The notes under the pieces were generated by a model, which was given only the letters and a program-made list of their open reading frames with translations, had not been told where the DNA came from and did no database searches. Shown piece after piece: positions 1 to 8,015 of a DNA stretch of 64,000 nucleotides. The first letter of the stretch is position 1. The number at the start of each line of letters is the position of its first letter. The stretch spans positions 1-64,000 of the forward strand of contig JAFLBO010000032.1 in NCBI GenBank assembly GCA_017303475.1, written 5' to 3'. The stretch comes from Chitinophagales bacterium. Lineage in GTDB: Bacteria > Bacteroidota > Bacteroidia > Chitinophagales > Saprospiraceae. The position numbers and the translations under genes are program-made.

Positions 1-1687
1 CGATATTACCTCCGATGGTGGTCCAGGAAGGCACCATCAGGGTATCGTTAGGCGCCGGGAGTGGTCCGATATTAAGATCCGTAATGGTACAGTTCAGTGT
101 TGCCGGATTGCCTACAGGGGCAGGAGGATTGATTTGATTGCTGTTCACCGTTACAGAAGCCGATGAGGTACAGCCTGTGTTGGTATTGGTAATAAGCAGG
201 GTGTAGGTTCCCGCGGCGTTAACTGTTGGCGTGAGTGTGTTTTGTCCGGAAACAAAATTTCCGCCCACTGTAGTCCAGTTAAGTACAAAATTAGTGTCAG
301 AAGAAGACCCCAACGCATTAATCACAATCTGCGGCAATGTGCAGGTGATTAATCCTGGCGTGGCTATAACAGTGGTTGGTGGCGGGTTTTGGACGATAGC
401 CAAATTGGTACTGGTTGCGCATATCGTTGCTCCGCTTACTGTTACGGTATAGGTACCAGGCATGACCACATTGATCGGATTTCCTGTCATACCATTTGAC
501 CAGTTGTATTGCGGAAAATTACCTCCCGAGACAGTCAGGGTTGAAGTATCTCCCGGACAAAACGGTGTACTGGAAATGGCTATAGTTGGGGTAGGTTTTA
601 AGCCGACTGTGACACTACCGGTTCCTGTACATCCGTATATATTGGTTACAGTAACCGTGTAAGTACCGGGCTGAGTAACGATATTGGTGATACCATTTAC
701 GTTATTTGACCATTGGTATTGGCTAAAACCACCTACTACACGAAGTGTATCCGGATCCCCTACGCAGATTTGTTGGGCAGTCAGGCTGATTGGGAAAGGT
801 GCTACTTCTGCATTTTGAACCCCGATTACTCCTACTCCGGTACAGCCAAAAGTGTTGGTAACTGTAACTTCGTAAAGGCCAGGTTCATAGATGGTAGCAC
901 TTTGAGTGGTTTCACCATTAGGCCATTGGTAGGTTACCCATGGTTGATTCACCTGAACAATAGCCGTGTCGCCTTCCGGGCAAAGGTGGGTTGGGCCAGA
1001 AATGGTTGGCACAACAGGAGGGCTCAGCGGAATATTGATTTGATCTGTGAACGGACAGCCCAATTGGTCTACCACCGTTAGGGCATACGTACCGGGTTCA
1101 AAAACGGTATAGGGAGTCAACTGGTTGCTGGGATTATCAGGATTCCAGTTCCAGTTGGGAAAATCGTAATCAGGATCCAACGGGCTGTTCAAAATAACCA
1201 CCTCAAGATCTACAGAGCCATTATCACAAAGCGGTGCGCCTTGAATATCAATGTTTCCATAGAAAAAGTAGCCAGGCTGGTCATAAGTATTTTCCCAGTG
1301 GTTCTGCTCACATCCGGTGCCTGAGGGATCCCAATCCCAGGCGCCTGGTGGCACTACGGTAATTTTATGCGCTACTTCGCCGGTATTCCAGGTAGCCACA
1401 TAAGGATCTAACTGGCCAGAGAACAGCCACCTAACAAAGGCTGCCAGCTCAATGGTTTTGGTAGCACAGTTTACAGTAGCTACAGTTATCGGGTTGCAGT
1501 GACCTAAAGCAATGGCCACAGCAATCGAATCATTTCCGTAACCTACTACATGAGGTTGATTGTTGGATGGGGTTCCATTAAGTGGATCGCCATTGTTCAC
1601 GGGTTCACCAAATGCCAAAAGCAGGTGAGGCATGACAAAAAGCGCGAGCAATGGGATTAAATAAAGAGGAGTGTAGCGTTTTGTCAT
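1..1687 (-). CDS. Partial secreted PKD/Ig-like repeat protein (N-terminal part)
   Basis: An open frame runs on the minus strand from an ATG at 1687 to the window edge, about 562 codons with no stop; the C-terminus lies outside. The N-terminus (MTKRYTPLYLIPLLALFV...) is a signal peptide. After a unique region of about 200 residues come repeated beta-rich modules of roughly 80 residues. Each has a PGTYTVTVTN-type strand, an N/D-W-S/P-N turn and a following C-x-G motif, as in PKD/Ig-like or SprB-type repeats of large Bacteroidota surface adhesins. Such proteins usually carry a C-terminal T9SS signal, which cannot be checked here. Substrate or partner unknown. The repeat protein is clear; adhesin is family inference. 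Confidence 0.8.
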   Translation of the reverse strand, partial: MTKRYTPLYLIPLLALFVMPHLLLAFGEPVNNGDPLNGTPSNNQPHVVGYGNDSIAVAIALGHCNPITVATVNCATKTIELAAFVRWLFSGQLDPYVATWNTGEVAHKITVVPPGAWDWDPSGTGCEQNHWENTYDQPGYFFYGNIDIQGAPLCDNGSVDLEVVILNSPLDPDYDFPNWNWNPDNPSNQLTPYTVFEPGTYALTVVDQLGCPFTDQINIPLSPPVVPTISGPTHLCPEGDTAIVQVNQPWVTYQWPNGETTQSATIYEPGLYEVTVTNTFGCTGVGVIGVQNAEVAPFPISLTAQQICVGDPDTLRVVGGFSQYQWSNNVNGITNIVTQPGTYTVTVTNIYGCTGTGSVTVGLKPTPTIAISSTPFCPGDTSTLTVSGGNFPQYNWSNGMTGNPINVVMPGTYTVTVSGATICATSTNLAIVQNPPPTTVIATPGLITCTLPQIVINALGSSSDTNFVLNWTTVGGNFVSGQNTLTPTVNAAGTYTLLITNTNTGCTSSASVTVNSNQINPPAPVGNPATLNCTITDLNIGPLPAPNDTLMVPSWTTIGGNI

Positions 1688-1821
1688 AAACGTTAGTGTT
1701 TGAAAAAGGAGAGTACTAAAATGAGCAAGATGCGGTCAGACGCAAAAACGCTGACTAAGACAGGTGAAATTTTCAGCCGCCAAAAATAACAATTCTTTTA
1801 TTTCTACTTTATCAATATCTG

Positions 1822-1848
1822 CGACGGATATTTTTTTATTATCCGTCG
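1822..1848. terminator. Hairpin between adhesin and Lrp genes
   Basis: A perfect 9-bp inverted repeat (CGACGGATA / TATCCGTCG) with a 9-nt T/A loop lies 18 bp past the stop of the Lrp-family gene and upstream of the adhesin gene. It could end Lrp transcription on the minus strand, but there is no clean U tract after the stem, so a regulatory hairpin is also possible. Confidence 0.5.
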
Positions 1849-1865
1849 AAGATTCGCTGAATTAA

Positions 1866-2342
1866 TCAAGCCTCCAAAAAATTAATCGTTCGGTGAATGG
1901 GCTCTTCCAACGACAAAAAGGTTTCAGTTCTTTGCACTCCTTCAATCTTCTGAAGTTTATCCTGTAATACTTGGCGTAAGTGGTTTGTATCTTTGCACAC
2001 GATTTTGCAAAGCAAACTGTAAGTGCCGGTGGTGTAATTGGCAGAAACCAGTTCCGGAATTCGTTTTAAATGCCCGGTAACTTCCTCGTAGGCAGAGCTT
2101 TTATCCAGATAAATGCCGATAAAAGCTGTGACATCGTAGCCAAGCTTATGGTAATCCAGGTTTAAACTGGACCCTTTAACCACCCCCATGTCCTCCATTT
2201 TTTTCATTCGGACATGGATAGTGCCGCTGGAAACAAACAGTTGTTTGGCAATATCCGTGTAAGCCATTTTGCCGTCTTCAACCAGCTTGGCCAATATTTG
2301 TCGGTCTAATTCATCGAGTTTGGCAAGTTCAGTATTTTGCAT
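1866..2342 (-). CDS. Lrp/AsnC family transcriptional regulator
   Basis: 158 residues, normal length for the family. The N-terminal winged helix-turn-helix (about 8-65: LDRQILAKL, then the KQLFVSSGTIHVRMKKME recognition region) is followed by the RAM/AsnC ligand-binding domain (about 70-150, with the NYTTGTYSLLCKI strand). Such proteins assemble as dimers to octamers and respond to amino acids or related metabolites. The gene is divergent from the S41 protease gene; the 134-bp shared upstream region is AT-rich and is the likely autoregulatory site. Ligand unknown. Confidence 0.9.
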   Translation of the reverse strand: MQNTELAKLDELDRQILAKLVEDGKMAYTDIAKQLFVSSGTIHVRMKKMEDMGVVKGSSLNLDYHKLGYDVTAFIGIYLDKSSAYEEVTGHLKRIPELVSANYTTGTYSLLCKIVCKDTNHLRQVLQDKLQKIEGVQRTETFLSLEEPIHRTINFLEA

Positions 2343-2476
2343 TTAGGCGGGAAAACTTGAAGATTAATGAAAACTATCCAACAAAAATAATCAAACCTTG
2401 AAAATTTGATAATTTTTTTTCATTCCACTTGAAAAATTATTTCCCCAAAACACCCAAACACTAAACCATTCCATTC
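2343..2476. promoter_or_regulatory. Divergent promoter region Lrp / S41 protease
   Basis: AT-rich spacer between divergent genes with two similar tracts, TTGAAAATTTGATAATT near 2398 and CTTGAAAAATTATTT near 2428. Lrp-type proteins favour such AT-rich imperfect repeats, so autoregulation is plausible but not demonstrated. Confidence 0.3.
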
Positions 2477-4099
2477 ATGTCTGAGCAAACCCAGGCCCCA
2501 AAATTCCAAACCCGTCTTCCACTGCTTCTGGCCATAACCCTGGCCGTAGGTATGCTTATCGGTCAGCAATTGCCTCACTATGATCGCAATTTCAGCCTGC
2601 GCAGTGGCAAAACCGTTTCCGATGGCCCGCTGGACGAAATTCTGCGGTACGTTGAATCTAAATATGTTGATTCTGTTGACGTCACGCACCTGCGCAAACA
2701 GGCCATTGATCATTTGCTGGAAGGCCTCGACCCGCACTCCGTATACATTTCCCCTGACGAACTAAAGGCTGTAGAGGAAGACATGAACGGTGAATTCGAA
2801 GGAGTGGGTATCGAGTTTATTGTACTGGATGACACCATACAGGTGGTTGCGCCCCTTTCGGGCGGACCAGCCGAAACGGCCGGCATTCTCGCCGGCGACA
2901 AAATTGTTCAGATTAACGACACCGTAATTGCGGGAATCAACATTGAAAACGGCAAAATTTATGATAAACTCCGTGGCCCAAAAGGCTCCAAAGTTAAAGT
3001 AGGCATCAGGCGTGGTCGTGAAACGACACTGCGACAGTTTGAAGTAGTTCGTGATATCATTCCGGTAAAAAGTGTGGATGCCTCCTACATGCTTGACGAG
3101 CAAACCGGTTACATCCGCGTTGCCCAGTTTAACAGCAACACCTATCAGGAATTTATGCAAAGCCTGACACCCATGGTAGAGGAAAAAGGACTCAAAAACC
3201 TGGTGTTGGACCTTCGCGGCAATCCTGGCGGCTATCTGGAAGAGGCAACCGATATGTTGAGTCAGATATTTCCAGATGGGAAACTCCTGGTATACACTCA
3301 AGGCCGAAATGGTCAACGTAAAGACTATAAAAGCAATGGAAGAGCCCGTTTTGACATACAGAACATTGCTGTACTCATTGATGAAGGTTCAGCATCGGCC
3401 AGTGAAATCGTAGCAGGCGCCGTACAGGATTGGGATCGTGGCTGGGTAGTGGGCCGGCGCTCATTTGGCAAAGGATTGGTGCAGGAGCAATACCCGCTTT
3501 CTAATGGCGGCGCAATCCGACTCACTGTTTCCAGATATTATACTCCCAGCGGTCGTTGCATTCAAAAAGATTACAAAAACGACCACGATTATGACCATGA
3601 GGCCGACAGGCGCTTGAAAAATGGCGAGTTAAATAACGCAGCCAACATAAAACAAGCCGATAGCACCCAGTATTACACAGGGAAAGGCAGAATCGTATTT
3701 GGCGGCGGCGGCATTACACCAGATGTATTTATTCCGCTGGACACGGCTTTTGTAACACCTTATTTTTCCAGCCTCCGCGCCCTGATTCCACAGTTCATTT
3801 CCCGTTGGAGCGAACAAAATAATCGGAGTAAGCTGCCGGCTACTTTACAGGATTTTATGCAGCAGTTTCAGCCTTCCGATGCTATGCTGGATGAATTATG
3901 CGACTACGCTGCCAAAGAAGGTACTCCTAAAAATATAGCAGCGCTCAATAAAGGTCGCACAGAACTTAAGCTCAACCTCAAAGCCCGACTCGGTAAAATC
4001 CTTTACGGAGAAGAGGCTTTTTTCCGCATTCTTAATGATGATGATCCTGCAGTTGAAAAAGCACTGCAAATAATGAAAAACGGGCAATGGGTAAAGTGA
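2477..4099 (+). CDS. S41 family C-terminal processing peptidase
   Basis: 540 residues. An N-terminal membrane anchor or signal (about 13-32) is followed by the N-terminal S41 helical segment, a PDZ domain (about 105-190) that binds substrate C-termini, and the protease core with DLRGNPGG (about 245-252). The Ser/Lys dyad motifs are GSASASE (about 304-310) and FGKG (Lys332). The long C-terminal domain (about 390-540) is typical of Bacteroidota CtpA/Prc-type enzymes, which trim or degrade periplasmic proteins from the C-terminus. The ATG fits the signal sequence. The gene converges on the DUF4230 gene across a palindromic repeat. Confidence 0.93.
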   Translation: MSEQTQAPKFQTRLPLLLAITLAVGMLIGQQLPHYDRNFSLRSGKTVSDGPLDEILRYVESKYVDSVDVTHLRKQAIDHLLEGLDPHSVYISPDELKAVEEDMNGEFEGVGIEFIVLDDTIQVVAPLSGGPAETAGILAGDKIVQINDTVIAGINIENGKIYDKLRGPKGSKVKVGIRRGRETTLRQFEVVRDIIPVKSVDASYMLDEQTGYIRVAQFNSNTYQEFMQSLTPMVEEKGLKNLVLDLRGNPGGYLEEATDMLSQIFPDGKLLVYTQGRNGQRKDYKSNGRARFDIQNIAVLIDEGSASASEIVAGAVQDWDRGWVVGRRSFGKGLVQEQYPLSNGGAIRLTVSRYYTPSGRCIQKDYKNDHDYDHEADRRLKNGELNNAANIKQADSTQYYTGKGRIVFGGGGITPDVFIPLDTAFVTPYFSSLRALIPQFISRWSEQNNRSKLPATLQDFMQQFQPSDAMLDELCDYAAKEGTPKNIAALNKGRTELKLNLKARLGKILYGEEAFFRILNDDDPAVEKALQIMKNGQWVK

Positions 4100-4101
4100 A
4101 T

Positions 4102-4250
4102 TGGTTGGTGTTTTAGTGTTTTGGTGTTTTAGTGTTTTGGTGTTTTGGTGGCGTTCGGCTGGGTATTAGCGCAAAGTATTTGGGGATAATTTATCGCGCT
4201 AATTTCCAGCCGAACGCCACCAAAACACTAAAACACCAAAACACCAACCA
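4102..4250. repeat. Intergenic palindrome of 8-bp GTTTTGGT/GTTTTAGT units
   Basis: The left arm (about 4102-4172) is alternating TTTTGGTG and TTTTAGTG units, then GGCGTTCGGCTGG and ATTAGCGC. The right arm (about 4195-4250) is its reverse complement with fewer units. It fills the whole gap between two convergent genes: it starts 2 bp after one stop codon and ends directly against the other. A bidirectional terminator role is plausible. Confidence 0.85.
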
Positions 4251-5561
4251 CTAGTTCGCGATGACCTTTTCTTTGCTTCTTGAGGGAGCAGTAACCGGGC
4301 TGGGTGAAGGCACTTGTGGCGGTTTTTGCGGATCTTCTCCGCGGCGGCGCAGTTCATCTTCTGTCATTTGGGTAGGCACATCCTGGAAAACCACCTGTAC
4401 TTTGTAATTCCGGTTGATACTTCTGGCAATAGGGCCGAACATGAGTTGCATGACGGAATCTGCTCGCAATTTGGCTTTTTCCAGTACATGTTCATTTTCC
4501 AGGGCATCCTGCCGGAATTGTCGCCGAAGTTCGTTGAACCGATCATTCATGTCCTTTTCACTGATACCTGCCAGATATCCCACATCCAGCTTGTCAACCC
4601 GTGGATACACCTCATGCGAGAGGATTGTTGGCTGAGGGAGTTTGATGTTAAGCGTACCTTTATTCGGACTTAGCGTAACATCAAAGTATTGGTCAAGCTT
4701 AAAGCCGGTTTTGACCACACTGATGGCCTCCACACGGATATCGGTTTCAGAAACGGAAAAGCCAAAAATCTTGTACTGCAGGGTTTTATCAATCCCCATT
4801 CGGCTGCGCAATTCATAGGTGGCTAATTCAGCAATGCCTTTGCGCACCTTTTCTTTCAGCAGCCCCCTTGAAGCGCTGAAATCCATTACTTCTGCTTTCT
4901 TTTTCAGTCGATCTGCCATTGGCTGCAGTGCCTCGTGAATGGCTATGTCGCAGGGAGTACCCACATTTTTCCCTTTGGCATAAAACTTTCCGCCATTCAC
5001 ACGCAGCAGGGTGGCCATTACCTGGGTAACAAAAAAGCAGGTGTATTTACCGGCTACTTCATTAAACAACTGAACAGCTTGGTTGGCATTGTCTGCGTAC
5101 CAATTCTCATACAAATTGGCCGTTGTGTCCTTCAACGTTACAAAATCGTTGTAGTACAATGCACTCAGGTAACTATGATGTTTTTTGTATTCAGGCTCCA
5201 AACGCCGCTTCAAGCTATCCGGCAGTGCCATCCGGTTGGCTACATGGTACAGCAGCGACACGTTGAAGTCGTACACCAGCCGGTCAAACTCTTCCCGGTA
5301 TTCTTCGGGTTGCGAGAGGATACGCAGCGTTTTTTCCTCATCCAGATTAGGATTAAAATCGGATGGAACATAGGTCATCCGCACCTCTTTAGGCTCCTGA
5401 AAAAGTCCGGACAAGCCGCCGCCATCGGCGAAAAACGCCTTATAGCCTACAATAACCGCCACAGTGATCAAGGCGATCAAAATCAGTTGTTTGCCCAGTC
5501 CGCCGCCGGTTCCGCCATCATCAGGTGCATTGTACGCACCATCTGTTTGTTGTGTTGCCAT
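4251..5561 (-). CDS. DUF4230-like membrane protein
   Basis: 436 residues from ATG 5561; an in-frame ATG at 5585 would add eight residues. A short Gly-rich cytoplasmic tail precedes one membrane helix (about 25-42), then a mostly soluble domain. The region about 230-350 (KGIAELATYELRSRMGIDKT, then VEAISVVKTGFKLDQYFDV and LPQPTILSHEVYPRVDKLDVG) matches the pattern of DUF4230 proteins, whose function is unknown. The C-terminal tail is Pro/Ser-rich. It sits 26 bp downstream of the phosphopantetheinyl transferase stop on the same strand, so co-transcription is likely. Family call moderate. Confidence 0.7.
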   Translation of the reverse strand: MATQQTDGAYNAPDDGGTGGGLGKQLILIALITVAVIVGYKAFFADGGGLSGLFQEPKEVRMTYVPSDFNPNLDEEKTLRILSQPEEYREEFDRLVYDFNVSLLYHVANRMALPDSLKRRLEPEYKKHHSYLSALYYNDFVTLKDTTANLYENWYADNANQAVQLFNEVAGKYTCFFVTQVMATLLRVNGGKFYAKGKNVGTPCDIAIHEALQPMADRLKKKAEVMDFSASRGLLKEKVRKGIAELATYELRSRMGIDKTLQYKIFGFSVSETDIRVEAISVVKTGFKLDQYFDVTLSPNKGTLNIKLPQPTILSHEVYPRVDKLDVGYLAGISEKDMNDRFNELRRQFRQDALENEHVLEKAKLRADSVMQLMFGPIARSINRNYKVQVVFQDVPTQMTEDELRRRGEDPQKPPQVPSPSPVTAPSRSKEKVIAN

Positions 5562-5587
5562 AATTCTTTGGTTAGATGGCCCCAAAG

Positions 5588-6277
5588 TTATGCAACGGCG
5601 ATGGCATATAGGAGCGCTTCATCATCTGGCAACAACAGTTTTCCATAATTCAGGTGAAACAACTGATTGAAATTACCCTTTTCAATCTTTCCGGTTCCCT
5701 GCCCCTGCATACCATCCCAGGTAAACGGTCCTACCAGAATATGTCTGCGGAAATCCAGCTCTTTCAACCCGTATGCCTTGTACAAACTCTCTTTAGCCGT
5801 CCAAAAAAGGTGAAACAACTCAAGGTGGTCTGCCTCCGGAAATTGGGCCACAAACTCTTGCTCAGATTCATTCAGGAATTTATATGCCAGCCTGGCCATT
5901 TTGGGCGTGCTCCGTTGAATATCGCAGCCAATAGCAGGGGGCGGACCTTGACCAGCGCGGCCATCAAACACCAGAGCTCCCACAGTACCACGTGAATGAC
6001 TGAGGGAACAACCTAATTGATCGTTTTCCGGAAAAAATGGTTTGGAAAAAGCATCCTTGGCCAAAGCCAGTCGCTCAGGCACTTCGGTAAGCTTGTGTAA
6101 CAACCACCTGCCTGCCAGCCATTCCAGACGTCGCAACGGATTCTGATGCCGGGCAAACTCAGCCTCCTCTGCTTCAGACAAAGGCAGGTCCGCCCGAAAA
6201 TATTCCTCCGACTCGGCAATTTGCCAAAGCCCGAAACTGGCATTCGGAAAAGGTTTGCTAACCAATAATAAAGGCAT
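5588..6277 (-). CDS. 4'-phosphopantetheinyl transferase superfamily protein
   Basis: 229 residues when started at ATG 6277. A longer frame exists upstream, but it translates the GGACGGT repeat array and is unlikely to be coding. The enzyme would move 4'-phosphopantetheine from CoA to a Ser of carrier proteins. Signature motifs are GCDIQ (magnesium-binding Asp, about 120) and FWTAKESLYKAYG (about 160-172). The length suits the Sfp/AcpT group. No carrier-protein, polyketide or peptide synthetase gene is in the window, so the target is unknown. Confidence 0.88.
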   Translation of the reverse strand: MPLLLVSKPFPNASFGLWQIAESEEYFRADLPLSEAEEAEFARHQNPLRRLEWLAGRWLLHKLTEVPERLALAKDAFSKPFFPENDQLGCSLSHSRGTVGALVFDGRAGQGPPPAIGCDIQRSTPKMARLAYKFLNESEQEFVAQFPEADHLELFHLFWTAKESLYKAYGLKELDFRRHILVGPFTWDGMQGQGTGKIEKGNFNQLFHLNYGKLLLPDDEALLYAIAVA

Positions 6278-6321
6278 CTTTGACGCAATTTTCTGCTGCA
6301 AAGATGGGAATAAAATTGACG

Positions 6322-6606
6322 TTGGACGGTAGACGGTAGACGGTGGACGGTGGACGGTGGACGGTAGACGGCCTACGGTGGACGGTGCGTGGGTAACTAA
6401 ACTAATGTGAGTTGTCATCCCCGGTAGGGGACCTACACAAGCCTGGGGTTGATCCTTCCTGACTACCCCGAGCCCAAAACCGTCCACCGTCTACCCACGC
6501 ACCGTCAACTGTCTACCGTTCACCGTTCACCGTCTACCGTAGGCCGTTCACCGTCTACCGTAGGCCGTCCACCGTCCACCGTAGGCCGTCTACCGTCCAC
6601 CGTAAG
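6322..6606. repeat. GGACGGT heptamer array, inverted pair
   Basis: The left block (about 6322-6390) has 7-bp units of the type GGACGGT/AGACGGT. The right block (about 6479-6606) carries the complement with more units, and CCTACGG/CCGTAGG spacers recur in both. An 80-bp non-repetitive centre separates them. It fills the gap between the M43 protease stop and the transferase start and reappears at 33461 and 55471. It is not CRISPR-like: there are no unique spacers of constant length. Confidence 0.85.
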
Positions 6607-6608
6607 CC

Positions 6609-7961
6609 TCACATCTTCACCAGCCTGGCGGTTTCGGACCCGCGAGCGTGGCGCAGTCGGAGAAAGTATAGGCCTTGATCCAGCTGGGGCAGGTTCAACT
6701 GAAGGGTTTGGGCAGACTCATTTCCCTGAAGTGGAATCTCCTGAATCAATTTACCCGATACATCCAAAAGCTGCAGCACAGCCTGACCGGGCGCCGGAAG
6801 TGTTAATTCCACCTGAACGGTTGAATTGAAGGGATTGGGGGAAACCTGCATGCCCGAACTCATTTCCAATGCCGTGTGCCTCCGATCGGCTGAGGGGAAT
6901 TCACTGGTCAGGAACAGACCGTCGCACATCCGGTTGATGGTGAGTAAAACACTGTTGGCGCCAGTTGGTGTAATACTGGTTCCGGGAACAAGCTGAACGA
7001 ACTGTCCGGCATTGAACATACCATGTGCGTTGCCATTCATGGCCACATCACCTGCAGAGGCAATATTGCCAATTTGAATGCTATTTTGGGCGCCAACGGC
7101 AATTTCAGCGTTCAGGGTGACATTGGCTATAATCCGATCGTCTGGTGTAAGCCGATCCTGCAGAAAACCTGTGGCATCAATGGTATTACGCATTCTGGTT
7201 CCCTGGCCGGCAGAAAACTGTGCATAACAGCCCGCCCAATAGCTCATGATATTGTTTGTTGGCGGATTATAAGCCTGATCGCTGCCGTTACAATTAATGG
7301 TTTGCGAACCTGTGTATGTACAGCCACTGCTCATATTTTGCGAACCGGCAAAGTCTGCCGGAGTATCGCACACAAAATCGCCATCAGAACCGCAGCCTGA
7401 GCCATCCGGACATTCTGCGCCCATGAAGGTTTCAAAGGTGTGTAGCAAACCCAGGCAGTGCCCTACTTCATGTTCAAAATTAAAGGAAGCGGTAGCCGCT
7501 ACCGAGCATTTGCTGGAGGGAATATCGTAGGCATTCCCGCCCGACCCTTCAAAACCATTGGCATGTACATAAATATCAATGGCATCCGAATGAGGATTAA
7601 CAGCATGTAAATCGCCGATATCTGCCGTAGAATAGTTGGTATTCCATTCCGTATTGTCGATGAAATCCCGACCAACAAAAGTGAAACAAATGTTGTGCGG
7701 ACGATAAAACCCGGCCATTCGATCCAGATTAGTGCGAAGGGTGGCATCATCCATGGCCGCATTGGAGCCATCGTCGTTGCGCAGGATGTGGACAAAAATT
7801 TGCACTACATAAGGATTGGCGGAAAGGTTTTCCGTAGCTGCAAATTGCAGTACCTGTTTGGGGTGTGGGGTGCCACAACTGGCGTGAGGTTGCTGGGCCA
7901 TAAGTGCTTGCATATTGCCTAAAAAAGCAACAACACTCAGGGTTAAGAGGTATTTTTTCAT
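6609..7961 (-). CDS. Secreted M43-family (pappalysin-like) zinc metalloprotease with T9SS sorting domain
   Basis: 450 residues from ATG 7961, chosen because MKKYLLTLSVVAFLG begins a signal peptide. The zinc motif HEVGHCLGLLH (about 164-174) is the HExxHxxGxxH of metzincins, and the later NIMSYW supplies the Met-turn; this pairing is typical of the M43 cytophagalysin/pappalysin group. The last about 75 residues (SPNPFNSTVQVELTLP ... GLYFLRL) form a type A T9SS sorting domain, so the protein should cross the outer membrane. Secreted proteolysis is the likely role. Confidence 0.92.
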   Translation of the reverse strand: MKKYLLTLSVVAFLGNMQALMAQQPHASCGTPHPKQVLQFAATENLSANPYVVQIFVHILRNDDGSNAAMDDATLRTNLDRMAGFYRPHNICFTFVGRDFIDNTEWNTNYSTADIGDLHAVNPHSDAIDIYVHANGFEGSGGNAYDIPSSKCSVAATASFNFEHEVGHCLGLLHTFETFMGAECPDGSGCGSDGDFVCDTPADFAGSQNMSSGCTYTGSQTINCNGSDQAYNPPTNNIMSYWAGCYAQFSAGQGTRMRNTIDATGFLQDRLTPDDRIIANVTLNAEIAVGAQNSIQIGNIASAGDVAMNGNAHGMFNAGQFVQLVPGTSITPTGANSVLLTINRMCDGLFLTSEFPSADRRHTALEMSSGMQVSPNPFNSTVQVELTLPAPGQAVLQLLDVSGKLIQEIPLQGNESAQTLQLNLPQLDQGLYFLRLRHARGSETARLVKM

Positions 7962-8015
7962 AGGTTTTGGCAAAGATTTATTGGGTAAATATTTCGGGTT
8001 GAACAATACACCCAA

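Noticed and set aside
4935..5648. Plus-strand frame of 237 codons opposite the DUF4230 gene
   Set aside because: Antisense shadow of a well-supported minus-strand gene with normal codon use.
6278..6487. N-terminal extension of the phosphopantetheinyl transferase to 6487
   Set aside because: The extension is coded by the repeat array and has no family similarity; MPLLLVSKPFPNAS at 6277 is a natural start.
6322..6606. CRISPR array
   Set aside because: Units are 7 bp and inverted in two blocks with no constant-length unique spacers; no cas genes in the window.
6449..6829. Open frame across the GGACGGT array and the M43 gene end
   Set aside because: It translates heptamer repeats (STVHRSPSTVGRSPSTVG) and the antisense of a real T9SS domain. 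Repeats of 7 bp keep frames open by chance.
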